The position numbers and the translations under genes were made by a program. The notes below the pieces were generated by a model. The model was not told the origin of the DNA, ran no database searches, and saw only the letters and a program-made list of their open reading frames with translations. Below are positions 1 to 12,850 of a stretch of DNA of 64,000 bases, one piece after another. How positions within the stretch are numbered: the stretch's first letter is position 1; each line of letters starts with the position of its first letter. Origin of the DNA: Dillenia suffruticosa (lineage: Eukaryota; Streptophyta; Magnoliopsida; Dilleniales; Dilleniaceae); assembly GCA_033439265.1 (NCBI GenBank), contig JAVTVX010000009.1, positions 1,911,609-1,975,608 of the forward strand, read 5' to 3'.

Positions 1-310
1 TTTAAAAATTGATCTTTTTGAGCAAAATAAACAAAACCCAAAAAAAAAAACGAGAAATCTGAATTATCAAATCTAAGGCCAACTAGTCCTAAGAAAATTC
101 TCCACTTAGGATTCAAACCACACAAAATCTTCCAAATCCACTTCATGAAATGTGGAGATACAAGGTACAGACCCCATTAAAAATGTTGAACCTCAGAATC
201 AGGAAAAGAAAAAAAACAAAGACCCAGAAAAGCTGAAACATAACATAAGAATGCCAAAGATGAACAAATAGTTAAAATCAGCACAACCAATAATGATAAA
301 GTGAGAGAAC

Positions 311-395
311 CTGAGTTAAGTCTAGCAGCTTGGACAGCAGCGAAGTGTTTAGCAGAGTGAACTCTTGAAGCCCAAAAGTCCATGTCCATGGACAC
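311..395 (-). CDS. Di19-like zinc-finger protein, first exon only (partial gene)
   Basis: The exon reads from ATG at 395 to a donor at 310-309 (AACTCAG|GTTCTC) and encodes 28 residues with the core MDMDFWASRVHSAKHF. This matches the N-terminus of Drought-induced 19 (Di19) family proteins, small nuclear Cys2/His2-type zinc-finger proteins linked to drought and ABA responses; the zinc fingers would be encoded by later exons beyond the left edge. The remainder, 1-310, is the start of intron 1, and I see no second exon in it. Two in-frame ATGs (395 and 389) could start translation; the second fits the family better. The 5' leader upstream (396-480) is CT-rich on the minus strand, typical of plant 5' UTRs, with a possible TATA (GTATAATAG) near 500. 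The family call rests on one short exon, so it is moderate. Confidence 0.6.
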
Positions 396-790
396 CGCTT
401 TGTTTCAGTCCCTGGAAATATGGAACTTGCTTCACCGGTGACCAACTGGGATGAGACAGAGAAGAGAGAGAGAAATGATGGTAGGTTTGCTTACTCCTAT
501 TATACTCGACTGACATCCGAAAGGCTTCTGACCAAAAAAAAAAGCTACTGCCTATTGATGATTGACACGTGGCACATCAAAATACATAACTTATATCATT
601 ATTTTTTTCTCAATTATTATGTAAACTAATCATATGCATGAATTAATTAATGAATTATCTATAAATTGTTATATTATCTGTGAGGTTCACATTAATCATC
701 TTCCATGCCTTAAAATAGCTGGGTGGCAAGTGGCATGCACGTGGGAAGTGTCAAAGTTATAAAATTCAATAAATATTAAAAATACATCAG

Positions 791-792
<2 letters not shown>

Positions 793-824
<32 letters not shown>
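793..824. repeat. (AT)n microsatellite
   Basis: A perfect run of about 16 AT dinucleotides, flanked by further AT-rich sequence to about 970. Confidence 0.95.
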
Positions 825-829
<5 letters not shown>

Positions 830-2284
830 TTATATTCATAAAAATTTAATATTAAAAAAATTATATAGATATATATCATATATTAAAATCAAATCAATTA
901 TTTTAAATATAATATCAAAATAATATTTAAATTATTTTTAATATAATATTAAAATAATATTTAAAATTATCATATTCATATTTAAAATATATTTTTAATA
1001 TGACTTATTCGATTTTCTTTTATCTATAACTATTGCTAAAAATGGGACTCTAATTGGAGTTTGGCTAGAATGGGAAAATCACCTACGGCTTTTGATTCCA
1101 AATCTTGCAATTATATAGAGAAAAATGAATATGGGTAAATAGAGAGAGACGATTGGCAATTGCCCCTCAAATTAAAAAAAGAAGAACTATATATAATTTT
1201 AAAAATTATAACTACATATATTATTTGTTTCTTAAAAATTATAATACTCGTTTTAGAAAATATATTTTTAAACCCATGTGATATTTTGTTTTACTTAAAT
1301 AAAATTCCCGGTTTGATCTTTGTGGCGTCAATCGTATGACTTTTAGTTTCAAAGAAAAAAAGGAAAAAAAATAGAGTGTCAAATTTCAAGCATACCAGAT
1401 GAACTACTATCGATGCTTAATTGTTCCGGTAGTTAAATAATATTTGGATTCAAATTTTATGTGTAGATAAAATAGATGAAAGAAAAGATTTACCTTTTTA
1501 AGAATTCAATTCGACTCAGATCTAATATAATTATTGAATATCGATAATTTATACCCAGAAAAATTTATACCCAAAAAGAGAGAGAGAGGTGGGGGGGGGG
1601 GGAGATGAACTATTAGTCTAAAAAAAAGGTTAATCTAAGATATAATTAAATTCAAGCTAGAAATAGGCATAATACAAAACACTTATGTCAAATAAATTAA
1701 TGAAAAATTAAAAGGGAGTTGCTTCAATGAAAAGGAAGGAGACCAAATTAAAGAAACATATGTATGGGATATGACTGACTGGGGACAGTGCATTGCACCT
1801 ACAACTAGAAAAAGGGGCAAAGAATCAATCACATGAGACTATGGTGGGACATTTCTCTAGTCAGAAAAGCAATATTTACAATAAAAAAACATACACATAT
1901 TTCAAAAGCTGACAGCCCATAGAAGGAAAATATGACTATTATTTTTTTATATATTACTTTTTTTTTAATGAACATATGGGCTCGATCTAGTAAAACGACT
2001 GTTGGTACACATAGATTACATACCTTTAGTTCCTTGCAAAATCCCACCTCTTTTAGGTCTTGTGAGGACTTCAGAGGTCTTCAATTGGTTGAAACGATTG
2101 TCAAGTTGCCATTTTCCTTTTTTTTTTTTTTTTTGTTTTTGGTGAAGAGAATTTAGTGGGACCAATTTGAGTTCTGTGGCTCCAGCACTCCGCAGCCTCT
2201 TGGCAAAGGCACGATGAGTCACTTTGGACTAGGATTCAGTCTTATCCACAAGGCATATTTTTCTTAATCACCGGAGTCCATTTA

Positions 2285-2420
2285 TTATATTAGAACAATT
2301 TAAATTCGATTCGAATTAAATTAAACGTTCAGACAAAACTTTCCGAGCGTTTATTCATTCTATATATATTTTAAATCCGAAATCTTATTTAAGAGAAATC
2401 AGTATTATCAACAGATATGA
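2285..2420 (+). repeat. Copy of a dispersed degenerate repeat family
   Basis: It contains the recurring order seen across the window: a GATTCGAATTAAATTAAAC-like stretch, then ACAAAACTTTC, then a T-rich part, then ATCTTATTTAAGAGAA, then CAGTATTATCAAC. Related copies lie near 8345, 21115, 31315, 33565, 44155 and 49215, all in the same orientation. The origin is unknown; it may be an old MITE or SINE family. Confidence 0.5.
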
Positions 2421-4119
2421 GTATAACACATGCTATTAGAATATAATTATAAAAAAAATTGTGTACTTCAAATTTAACAGTCCCCAAGAGAATAGTCTAA
2501 TAATCATAATTTCCTTCCCCAACTTAATGACAGATTCAAATCTTTATATAATAAAAAAAAGATATAAACAAGGTTGCGGGGGCAAACGAAGGGTGGACAA
2601 GAGTAATTGGCCTTTGAAATTAGTAAAAAATATATATATATAATTTTAAAAATTATTTAATATGCATCGAAACTACATAATATTTTAAGAATGATTCATC
2701 CGTTGTTTTTAAAAAAAATTGAGATTTGACTCAATTAAAATTAGATATTATTTTTAATATAAAAATTTATTGATAAATGATAATTTTTAGGGAAATTTGA
2801 TTTTTATTTATAAAATTTTAATATTTTTATGAAAAATGTTATAATTAAAATAAAACAAAGTCTAGATGAATTGAGGTTCTTTTTTTTAGTTAATTGTTGG
2901 ATCTATTAAGAAGCAAGTTATCTCATGCCTTTCTTTTTATTTCTAAAATTCAAATCGAATTTTTTTTTTTTTTTTTGGTGAGGGACTCATTAAAGTGTGA
3001 ACTCTCTCTATAACTGTTTTTTCTATTTTCAAAATTTAAATTTAAACTTTTAATTAAAAAAATTTAATATCTTTGTCAAGACCAACAAGGCATCTGTCAA
3101 TATAAGTTTGTTGAGCTTGCTTACCAAAAAAAAAAAAGTTTGTTGAGCTTTTCCCATGTAGGGCTTAAAACTCTAGTACCTTTGGGAGTGAATAAATGGG
3201 CTTTTCCATGGGCCGTCCTTAGGGTCCATCTGGCCCGGTTCAATTACCCCCATTTGGTTTTTCATATCTCTCTCTCTCCCCCCCCCCTCTCTCTTCCTTT
3301 TGTCTTGATCATCTGATATTTAGATTATCGAACTAATTCGATTCAAATATTATAACAATCAATTTAGCAATTGATTCTTTCAACTCCTATTTTTCTATTT
3401 CCAATACTTAAACTCGAGATTTTGATTAAAAAAGTTTAATATCATATCAATAAATCTACAAGATATTGGTTATTTTTCATATTTCATAGCCAATTAAAAC
3501 CACTATTTCATTGGCCCATCGGCAAAAACACTAAATTCTTTTAATCAAAATTTCATATTACATTTTGAAAATAGAAAAAACATGCATGAGGAGAGGTTTG
3601 CTCCTTAATGTGCTTGACAATTAGCTCAAAAAGGAATAGTTGAGACCAATAAAATTAATTATCGGATATTGATCATTCAAGTAAAAAAAAAACCAATTGA
3701 ATTCAACCAAACACAAATAAAAGACAATAAATTCGAATTGGAATGTTTTTCCAGAAATTTTTGTTCCCAATTTTTTTTTTTTTTTGTTTTGATTTTAGAT
3801 GGAGAGCATCTATTGAATATGATATTTTCTAAATATTCTTAAATTTTTTATATTTATAATATTTATTTTTATGTTTGTAATAATTATAATAATGAGTTTT
3901 CTATATAAATCCAACGTATTATAATATTTTATTAAAGTAATGGGGTATCGAACCCTCATATTTTATATTGCTTTCTATTTTTAACATAGTACATAGGCAT
4001 GTTTAAATTTATTTTTAATATAATATCAAAGTCGTATTCAAAATTTTTTTAATATATTAATAGAGACATATTTAAATTTCTTTGATCGGGAGAAACTCTC
4101 TGGCTCATCACCAAACAAG

Positions 4120-4259
4120 TTATTGCAATATATTGATTTGGGCAAAGAAATTGAGAATGGGAGAGATTGTGACATCCATGGCTTCAGTTTGTTGCAATAT
4201 ATATTGCTTTGGGCAAAGAAATGGAGATTGGGAGAGATTGTGACCTCCATAGCTTATGA
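4120..4259. repeat. Two-copy tandem repeat, period about 70 bp
   Basis: The stretch TTGCAATATAT followed by GGGCAAAGAAAT, GGGAGAGATTGTGAC and TCCATGGCTT at 4120-4189 recurs at 4190-4259 with a few substitutions. No coding potential is evident. Confidence 0.85.
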
Positions 4260-7199
4260 TTTATAATAATTTCAAACATGGCATTGTTGAAGTTGCACTT
4301 GCATTGCAAGCATGCAATTATTTTATTTTTTTATTTTTTTATTTTTTTTTGCCATTGTCTCCACTTGATTGAAATTATTGTTGCTTGTCCCTGGAAAGGT
4401 AAAATTTGCAAATCAACCTTTTTACAGAGGAGAGAGACTCATCTAATATGATTAACAGAACAGAAAATAACTTTTGACAAGATGATTACTATGAAAAAAG
4501 AAAAGTATGCAGAAAATGTCAAAAGAAGAAAATTCAAAAACCTGTCTGTTGCTGTCACATGAAAGGTCATGAGGATGGCCTTGGTCTTAAGCATCTTTCC
4601 TGATAGGAAAGTATAGATTGATTCCCCCCTCCCTCCATAAAGTATATATGGAAAAAAAAAAAAAAAAGAAACTACTCCCTATCCAATTTTCATGGTTTGG
4701 CCTCAAATAGTCATTGTCATTCACTCTTTTGAGCTAAACCCTAAAATTAAAAATTTTTGACAATTTTTCTCTTTCTTGAGCTAGAAATTTTGGCGTTGTC
4801 TAGACTCGAATTGAAAATCTTTACTGTGTTAGTCTGACATGATAATCAATTATGCGATAATTCGCTTTTACTAAAATTTAATAAAACAAGTTAAAAATTT
4901 CAAAAATATCATAAAAAATTTTAAAAATATTAGTGGAACTTTATAAAATGTTTATTTGTTGAAAATTATATTCTCAAACGTCTCTCCCTCACTGGCCCGA
5001 CATGCGGCGCTTCTTATATAAATTTTTAATTTTGCCTTTGATAACGGCGCATCGCATGGACTTGAAATTCCTTAATAATGTCTAAACTGCTAAAGATGAT
5101 GTTTTGAATTCCTTAATAATGTCACATTACTCTTGTAAAGTGAACCATACAGGACCACTTGATTAGTAGATTAAAGGTCATTTAACCCATTAAACAAGAA
5201 CAAACAGGCAAATGATTACAATGAACACTGTCTCCTTATTATGTTTTCAATGCCTCAAGATCTCATAGAGGGAATCTGTCCAAGAATCAGATGGCATAAT
5301 CCAACACACTCTTTTAGTCAACTTATACTTTTCTATTACTATTTCTTTTTCTCTTTTTTTTTTTTTCCTTTTTGGTGGGCTATGCTTCTCTATCATTATA
5401 CAAATTACAAAGCCAAGGAGGAATTTTTAGGGTTGGAACCCATCATTAGGAACTGAGGCCTAAGTTCTTGATTTGAGTCATTTGGAATTTAATTTGGTGT
5501 ATAATAGTTGTAAAGGTAGAAGCTGAATCATGGGTCAAACCTCAGCTTTGGCTAAAAAAAAAATGTTTTGGCTCCAAAAATAGGATGCAAATATTTCATT
5601 ATATCTAAAAATATTTATATATTAAAATATTAATTAATTAAACTGATAAAATTTATAGAAATCGTTGATCCCATTCTGGGAGGATTTATGGCAAGATATC
5701 CCCCACCCCAACCCCCCCCCCCCCCAAAAAAAAAATTGCAGTCCTTGGACAAGAATTAGAGGATTTTTTTTTTAATTTTTATGAATCATCGGTATCCGAT
5801 AACAATAATAGGTTGGATTGGACCATTGGACAAAACTTTTTCAATGTTGTTTAAATAATATCGATATTCAGTCATTCAACCAACTAAATATTAATAACTA
5901 TAAAAGCGTTTTCACTGGCTTCTCGGGTAACTATAAAGCCTTTCTTGCTTGTTATTATAAGTTCTTAAAATAAAAAAGTTCTTTTTGCTCAAATCTGCAT
6001 TTATTTATGAAAGTGATTAAGAAATAAAACGCATCTTGTTTGGTGCAAGCGAAAGCAAAATTTGCCTTTTATATGCCTTTGAAACATGCTGCTAAAATGA
6101 AAGACCATTCAAGTAAAGTCACTTTAGTACTAAAATCATGGGGTCATGTCTCCCCAAACCTAGAGTACCACATTGAAGGTAGGCCAAAAGTTACTTTATG
6201 ATTCTACAATATTTTGTTCGCTAATCATTTCATACTTTATCTAATCTAACCCATTATTGTTATTTCCATAAAGCCAACAATTTTGTATTATGAAGGATGA
6301 TTAGGCACTGCTTAATCAAACTGTGAGCAAGATGATTTAGAGATTAAGTAAATCTGCATTGTTTTCCATGCATGACTCACAAGGGTATTAAAACAAGAAC
6401 AACATCAACAAATCTAAATTGAGAATAGAATGAAGTAAAACTTGGTATTATAATTTATTAATAGTTCATTTATCTTTTAAGTTTAAATTTTCTTTTATTA
6501 TGGTATCAGATTCAGAGTCAGAGTCAAAATCAGAATCAAAGCGAGAACCAGAGATAACACCAAGCTATATTCAAATATCTCTAATACAGAACAAGAATAT
6601 ATCTAATACGAAAGACAGGAACATCCAAACATAGATATCAAGAGCCCTTAATATATTTAAATTTTATAAAACAATGGTTTACCACCAAATTAGTGTAGTT
6701 TTGTAGCCGAAGTGTTTATATTATTTTTATAAGTTAATACGGAGATATTTATATCATTTTCTACATGTATTGACATATATTATAGAATATTCCACACATT
6801 AAATATTAAATGAGATAAGCAGAGTTTTTCTTAATAGTATGATTTGAACCGATAATTTTCGATTCTCGTTATATCTTAAATTTTATGGAAAAAAACCATT
6901 TATATAAAAAATTTAAGCTTGTAAGAGAGGTATACATACATACATACATATATTTATATATATGTATATATTAGTAAATTAACAAATATATCTGAAACAT
7001 GTAAGCATCCCTTACATTCTTAAACTTGGTTGTCTAATACATGAAAATCCCAACAAGTACTTGACTCAAAGACTCATATACCTTAAAATATCATTAACAT
7101 GAAGTACATGAAAAGAAAAATCCTAAAATTGCGAAGAACAATATCATGATAATCTCATGATAATTGTAAAGGCACCAGGCAAGACCTAATATGCCTTTT

Positions 7200-7582
7200 G
7201 CTCCAGGAAGAAAGGGAAATCATAAACTAAATAATACAAAGAATTGAAAAGAAGAATTTAAAGAGCAGATCGATCGGACCAGGAGTGCTTGATTCCCCAT
7301 GCAATGGATGATCTCCATATCTTATTTCTCCGAGCTAGGAGGGACCTAGAAAATCCATTAATGAGTAGCTAGAGAAGCCACCAGTCTCTTTAAAATGACA
7401 GAGAAGCCTAAACTCATTCTCTTCAACTGATGAAACATGGATGAACACTTTATCAAAGGTGAGAGAAACAGCAACCATTGTTTGAGAAAACAAAACAGTG
7501 GCTGTAGAACTGGACACACAAATACTGAGGTTATGTTTGAAATGAACATGAGGGACAGACAAAAGAGGACATATATATACTA
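7200..7582 (-). ncRNA. Probable long non-coding RNA carrying a miR166 target-mimic site
   Basis: On the minus strand a TATA-like box (GTATATATAT, about 7580-7571) precedes a stretch that is visibly richer in GC than its flanks and contains only short, unremarkable frames (the longest is 75 codons). About 280 nt downstream of the box lies a site complementary to miR166 but interrupted by a 4-nt bulge at the position where Argonaute would cut. This is the layout of endogenous target mimics, of which IPS1 with miR399 is the archetype; miR166 mimics have also been predicted in plants. The role, sequestering miR166 and so relieving class III HD-ZIP mRNAs, is inferred. The transcript ends and any introns cannot be placed. 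A (GA)n tract sits just upstream (7604-7625). Confidence 0.5.
7274..7298 (-). promoter_or_regulatory. miR166-complementary site with central bulge (target-mimic candidate)
   Basis: The minus strand reads GGGGAATCAAG, then CACT, then CCTGGTCCGA. Canonical miR166 is UCGGACCAGG followed by CUUCAUUCCCC. Its nucleotides 1-10 pair perfectly with CCTGGTCCGA. Nucleotides 11-21 pair with GGGGAATCAAG except for one mismatch at miRNA nucleotide 14. The extra CACT is unpaired exactly between miRNA positions 10 and 11, which would block slicing. IPS1 has a 3-nt bulge; this one is 4 nt. Confidence 0.6.
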
Positions 7583-7603
7583 GGTAAGATTCTATATGAA
7601 GAT

Positions 7604-7625
7604 GTGAGAGAGAGAGAGAGAGAGG
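7604..7625. repeat. (GA)n microsatellite
   Basis: A GA-dinucleotide run lying just upstream of the presumed minus-strand promoter of the candidate non-coding RNA. Read on the minus strand it is a CT tract, common in plant promoters and leaders. Confidence 0.9.
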
Positions 7626-7629
7626 TCAT

Positions 7630-10600
7630 ATGTTAGAAGAAAAGCTTTATCTAAGGAAAGCATTAACTTGTAAATATTTTGGTGGGCACGCATACAGTAG
7701 ACTGTTGACACTCCAAAATCTTATTCTTTTTCTTATATTCCCGCATGCATGTCCCCCTTTTGTGCACAGTGTGGGCACGATTTCACAAGAAAAGAGTGAA
7801 CGAAGGAATTAGAGGCTAAAATGGGTTTTTCCTTTTTTTTTTTTTGGAAAAATGCTAATCAGTATTTTATTTCAAATTAAATATTAGACAATTATTATGA
7901 GACAGATAAATGGTTTTAGAAGAACCTTTTTCAAGACAAGCTGTGTTGTTTCTTTTTTTTTTTTTTTAAATTGATTTTTGCTTTGAAACTTTGAAGAAAA
8001 ATGCCATTGGTGTCCTAAAGCTAGGACTCCCTCCCTACTACTAATAAAGCATGCCTTACAAAAGGAGCTTTAGGGATGTGGGGGGTTAGAATTGGTTTTC
8101 AATTTTGGTCGGTTTTGTCAAAAAGCTTTCTAATTTTAATGCTGGACTTTGGATATGTTGCTTGATCTGTGGGCCTCCTTTACAACCTTTGAGGAATCAT
8201 AGCTAGGTGATTTCCCCCTTTTTTTCTCATGATCCAATGGAGTTGCTTTAGGTGATTGATTATCGTCCGGTAGAGATTGGCTAAAAGATTAGAAATTGTT
8301 GTCCTTTTGTTTGTTCTTGTTTGTGTGAAATTAAACTTATTTAATTATTTTTTTAATAAATCATTGATATCTAATAATTACGTTATAGGTTGAATTTTTA
8401 AGAAAAAAAACTCTCATAATATTATTTTATTTATACACATAATTCAAATTCAAAATCTTATTTAACAAGAATCGGTATTCAACCAGTAAACCAATTATAT
8501 ATTGATACGTGCATATATTATATTGTAGTTGTGAATGCGATCCCATTTCGATCTCTCTTAAATTAGTTGATTGTATTCCATTTGTTTAACTTATCCTTTT
8601 TGCCACCCAAAACACGATATATATTTTTGTTAGGGCATGGAGTAGATTCCAAGTAATGAAGTTTTGCAACACATAAGTGCCAAAATAGTGACACATTTAA
8701 GATGCACTTCTCACAACTTTGATGATTATCTTCTAAAATTTTCTGACTTTATACCTAAAGTTTATTAGTTGTATTTACCATATATGTATTTACCAGATAT
8801 GCATGATCTGTTAAACTATTGCAGATACCCTGTAAATTTATCGAGATATACCAAAAAATAATGATTAAAGTTTTTATCGTTATAAAAAATAAAAACTTAT
8901 GGGGAATGATTAACAATGTATTCAATACAAAAGTATATCTAAGATGGCCCCTCTAATTTCTTTAGAGGCCTAACCCCATCCTATACTATTGGCATAATTA
9001 TAATAATTTGATCAATTATTTGCACTCTATCCTAAATAAAATCATAGCTAACATTAAGATGGACTATAAAGTTCTTCCTCATTTATTAAATGCAAAAAAA
9101 TATTAAAGGGTTGACTTAATCTCTTTATTTTAATCAAGCGAGTCGAATTATATTATAATTTTAAGGTTTATTTATTAGATAGTCGGGTATAAATATTAAC
9201 TTCAATTTTTATGTAAAAAAAAATAGGTTGGCTTGTACAATTAATAAAATAAATCTAAATTTCATAAAATTTTAAAAGAAAACCCTTAAAAACTCGACTT
9301 TAGTCTTCACTTTCTAAAATAAACTGAGTTGATTATCTTCCTCGTTTACAGAAGTTTTAAAAATTTTTAAATTCATTTTCGAAAAATCTTTTATTGGATC
9401 TGATTTATCCGATATTAATCTATCTACAATAATAAAAATTTATTCTACCAACTATATAATAATCATCAGCATCGTCTCAATAATGAAAAGCAAAAGTAGC
9501 ATGTGTAGAACAAAAATATATGAATCGTATTAATTTTATTTGATCATCTGATTAATTATATTATGGGGTTTAATTTAGAGATTCTCTCATAATATTTATT
9601 TTTTTTATTTTTAAAATTTGAATTTAAAATTTGAATAAAAAAATTTTAGTATCAACATATTAAATTGATATACTTGTCTGATTATCTTTTCAAATCAACG
9701 GTCTATATGTCACCCTCGTGCCGGAGGACCACAGTACTTCCACTGCGTTACGCTCAACCGAAACTTGTCCTTCTATTTCCTTTTACATTATTTTTTCAAA
9801 AGAAAAAAGAAAAAGAAAAAGGTTGAAGGCTCCACTTGCCCCTTGGACCCATCTTCTTGACACATGTCAAGGTCAGAGGCGGCTCGTTTCGCACGCTCAT
9901 TTTCTCGTGGGCTTGTGGTCCTTTTGCCATTGCCAGAGACTTCGCGTGGAAGACAATTAATGCGGGGAAACACGAGATTGGGCCTTTTAAGTGGGCCACC
10001 CGTTTGCTATGGTAATAAAATTATGCTTTTTTTTTTTGGTGCTATAATAAAAACTATGCTACTTGCTGCCAAAGGGTCCTTAAGATTTCATGTTGATGTT
10101 CATGTTCCCCTTTTTCCATCGCTGGGGCCTAAAGTCAACCATCCGAACATGCCTTTTGGGAAAAGGGCAAGAGCAGAAGACTTCTCCCTCAGGAGGACCT
10201 TTGGGGTCTATTGGGTGTTTGCTTCCTTTCATTTGTTTACATCACAATCAAATCAAACAAGCTTAATATAATACTTATGGATCAATCATTTTATCAATAA
10301 TTAATACTTTTTTTTTATCGATATCTAATTAGTTTAATCAATATATACTAATATCTCTCAAATAATATCTATTGATTTAGTGAAAATGACGTTATACTTT
10401 TAAATCAAGAATAGGGTTCAAATTTTTAAAATGGAATGAATTAGTTAGAAGCACTCCCTCTTAAAGAGAATTCGACAGCTGTTCAGATCGGATTAATCAG
10501 AATATTTTTCAAATATCAATTGGTTCATGTAACTAAAAAAAAAAAGGAAAAAGTTGGCTTAAATATAATTCGTAAAATGTTTGTTTCAATTTATCTCAAT

Positions 10601-10725
10601 TATCCAAATTCAATCCATGACAGTACTAGAATTGAGATTGAACTTCGTATTCTAAAAGATAACTAGTATTCATCGATAATGTTTAAAATAAATGAACTTA
10701 TTCTGGTTTACGAAATTGGTAAGCT
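7630..10725. other. Intergenic region without recognisable genes
   Basis: AT-rich DNA with poly-T and poly-A runs. The stretch 9700-10270 is more GC-balanced and holds open frames up to 135 codons (9864-10271, plus), but none has recognisable motifs and overlapping frames are open on both strands, so none is called. A dispersed-repeat copy lies at about 8345-8500. Confidence 0.5.
8345..8500 (+). repeat. Copy of a dispersed degenerate repeat family
   Basis: It has the same module order as at 2285: ATCATTGATATCTAATAAT, then CTCTCATAATATTATTTTAT, then AATTCAAAATCTTATTTAAC, then GAATCGGTATTCAACCAGT, then AAACCAATTAT. This is one of the better preserved copies. Confidence 0.55.
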
Positions 10726-12850
10726 TGTCACATCTTGATCCACGGGTTTTGGGATATCACAATCGCCGCATTATCTTGAAACACATGTGAACCTCACTCC
10801 GTATTTCAAGTTATTGTATCAACAATAGCCAACACAATCTTTTCTTTCAAATCCAAACATCAAATAAGCAACCCGATCATCCAAATCTGACTTTCAATTC
10901 ATCACAAACCATTCTATAATTTCAAAGAAGAATTCGTATCAAATTCTATCAAAAATAATTCTCGAATAATTTCAAAAAAAATAAAAAGAGGTTCTTAATT
11001 TAAGTATACAAAACTATATTCAAATTCAAATATACGTAATATAAAGTAGATTTTTAAAATAGTTATACAGTTTGCCTCCCATTTGGATCCACTTAATGAC
11101 TCAAAAAAAAAAAAAAAAGACTAGTACATGAAGGAATCCGACAAAATAAACTTTTTCAAATCCGGCACCAAAAGACCACAAGTTTCAACTAAGTTTTCTC
11201 TATAAAAATGAAAATAAAAGAGATGAATATTTTAGTAAGTGAAATAACATGCTATGACAATAAATGAAGGATAATTATAGACATGTCAACTGTAATTTCA
11301 AATCATGTCATTATATAAATAAATTTCCATAATTCCTTGCCAAATATCAAGTTTCAAATGAATTTAAATAAATCATGAAAAACAAAATTTATGTATCCAA
11401 TTTAAATTTATTTCTTTTTCAAAATTTATGGAGTTGCCAAAAATATAACTGCTGAGAATGGTCTACCGCAACTAAAGGCGTAACCACCAAGTTGTTTTCA
11501 AGTTTTTCCAACTCACAAATACCTTCAATTTTGGCTTGGCTTGGGGCCTTCTTAGGGGGTGTTACCAAACTAGTCCGAAAAATAATAACACTAGTCTTGG
11601 AAATGCCTCTCAGGCATAGCTACCACCACATCGCTTTGTCGGGCCACACCATAGGAGGAATGACTATAACCATTAGAGCATGCATTCAGACACTATTTTA
11701 CAAATCTCATAACATGTGTCAAAATGTGACAAAATAGTTCAAACATTTATCAAATTATGAATTTAATGTTAACAAGTTCAACATATATCAATATATATGG
11801 TACATTATTTCAATTCAATATTTGGATACATATTTTATTCTAAACTCTTTTTTGGGACACTTCACAATCAAAACTAATTTATAAATCAATTTTAAAAATA
11901 TTTTTTTAAATCAAATAAAACATTTACTCATTCAAAATCATAACCATGCCTCCAATCTCTTAGGAGGAAAAACACTCCCGATCTATAATTCAATCAAAGG
12001 TAAATCACTTCTAAATTTTCAATTGTTTCAACATAAAACAATAAAAACAATTTCATCACTTAAATATAACTTGATATTGGAGTTAACTAATTTTTTTTCT
12101 TTTTTCCATTTTGTCATAATCCAAAATTTCAAAGTTATCAAATCTTGTTTAAATCCCTTTCTAATGCATATCATAGACCTAGGGAAATAATTCTTCAATC
12201 AAGATTTTTCCCAATTTTAACATAATATAAACCCTAAATCTAAATTCTCAATTTAAAAATTTCAACTCTCACCCTAAAATTTAAATACTTATATAAATAA
12301 TACAAATCTAAATTGAGAAAGATGATTTATATCAAATGGGATCATCAATTTCGTTCTAAAGTCTAGCCACAACAAATTCTAACTTTTCTCTCTTTACAAA
12401 AAAATTCTAAATTACAATCATTAAAATCAAATTCATAATTAATTGAACTAAATCTATGAAAATAATGAGAATTATCCTAATCTCATAGTTGAATCAAATC
12501 CTTCGAATTGAGTCACCAAACCCAATGTTTCTCTCTTTAAAACTCTTAATCTCTCACTAGAATCACACTGTCTCGTATTTGTTTCAAGGCTTGAGAGCCT
12601 AAGTGTGTGGGTTTTGCCTGAATTTGATTGATCCTTAAAGAAAGGAGAGAGAGAGAGAGAGAGGGCAAGAGAGAGAGTGAGCCGATAGGGAACGAGTAAG
12701 GGAAGGGGTGGGGTTAGACATTCAGGTGAGATAAGAGAGTGGGAAGGTGAGGGAGGAAGAAAGAGAGAACAAGTGAAGGGGTTGGGTTTGATCGAAATGG
12801 TGTGGGGTTGTGTGGGTTATTTATTTATTTATTTATTTTTGATGTTACAA
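10726..12850 (-). mobile_element. Possible Ty3/gypsy-type LTR remnant (Tekay/Del-like)
   Basis: On the minus strand the block starts with a CT-rich leader (about 12790-12640, holding a GA/CT tract), continues through a long AT-rich transcribed-looking stretch and ends in GATGTGACA at 10726, with TGTGATATCCC shortly before. The middle (about 11440-11740) carries the GC-balanced segment often seen in Tekay/Del LTRs. These are impressions of LTR style from memory. I did not find a paired LTR, primer-binding site, polypurine tract or pol fragments, so a solo LTR or an unrelated spacer is equally possible. The open frame at 11492-11737 (plus) has no recognisable features. Confidence 0.3.

Larger units (their letters stand above)
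396..7200. other. Gene-poor AT-rich intergenic region
   Basis: I see no gene here beyond the 5' flank of the Di19-like gene. The open frames are short, mostly 60-75 codons, and low-complexity. The DNA consists of A/T homopolymers, (AT)n, a poly-G run near 1589-1601, CT-rich tracts near 3267-3300, a poly-C run near 5711-5725, and degenerate copies of a dispersed repeat (for example 2285-2420 and 3330-3440). Confidence 0.6.

Noticed and set aside
7274-7298. Plus-strand miR166-like sequence as a MIR166 gene
   Set aside because: The mature sequence is interrupted by AGTG, and no pairing star arm is present within 200 nt, so a functional hairpin is unlikely; the minus-strand mimic reading fits better.
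9864-10271. 135-codon plus-strand frame
   Set aside because: No family resemblance, low-complexity ends and overlapping open frames on the other strand; kept as intergenic.
11492-11737. 81-codon plus-strand frame
   Set aside because: No recognisable domain; it lies antisense inside the possible LTR.
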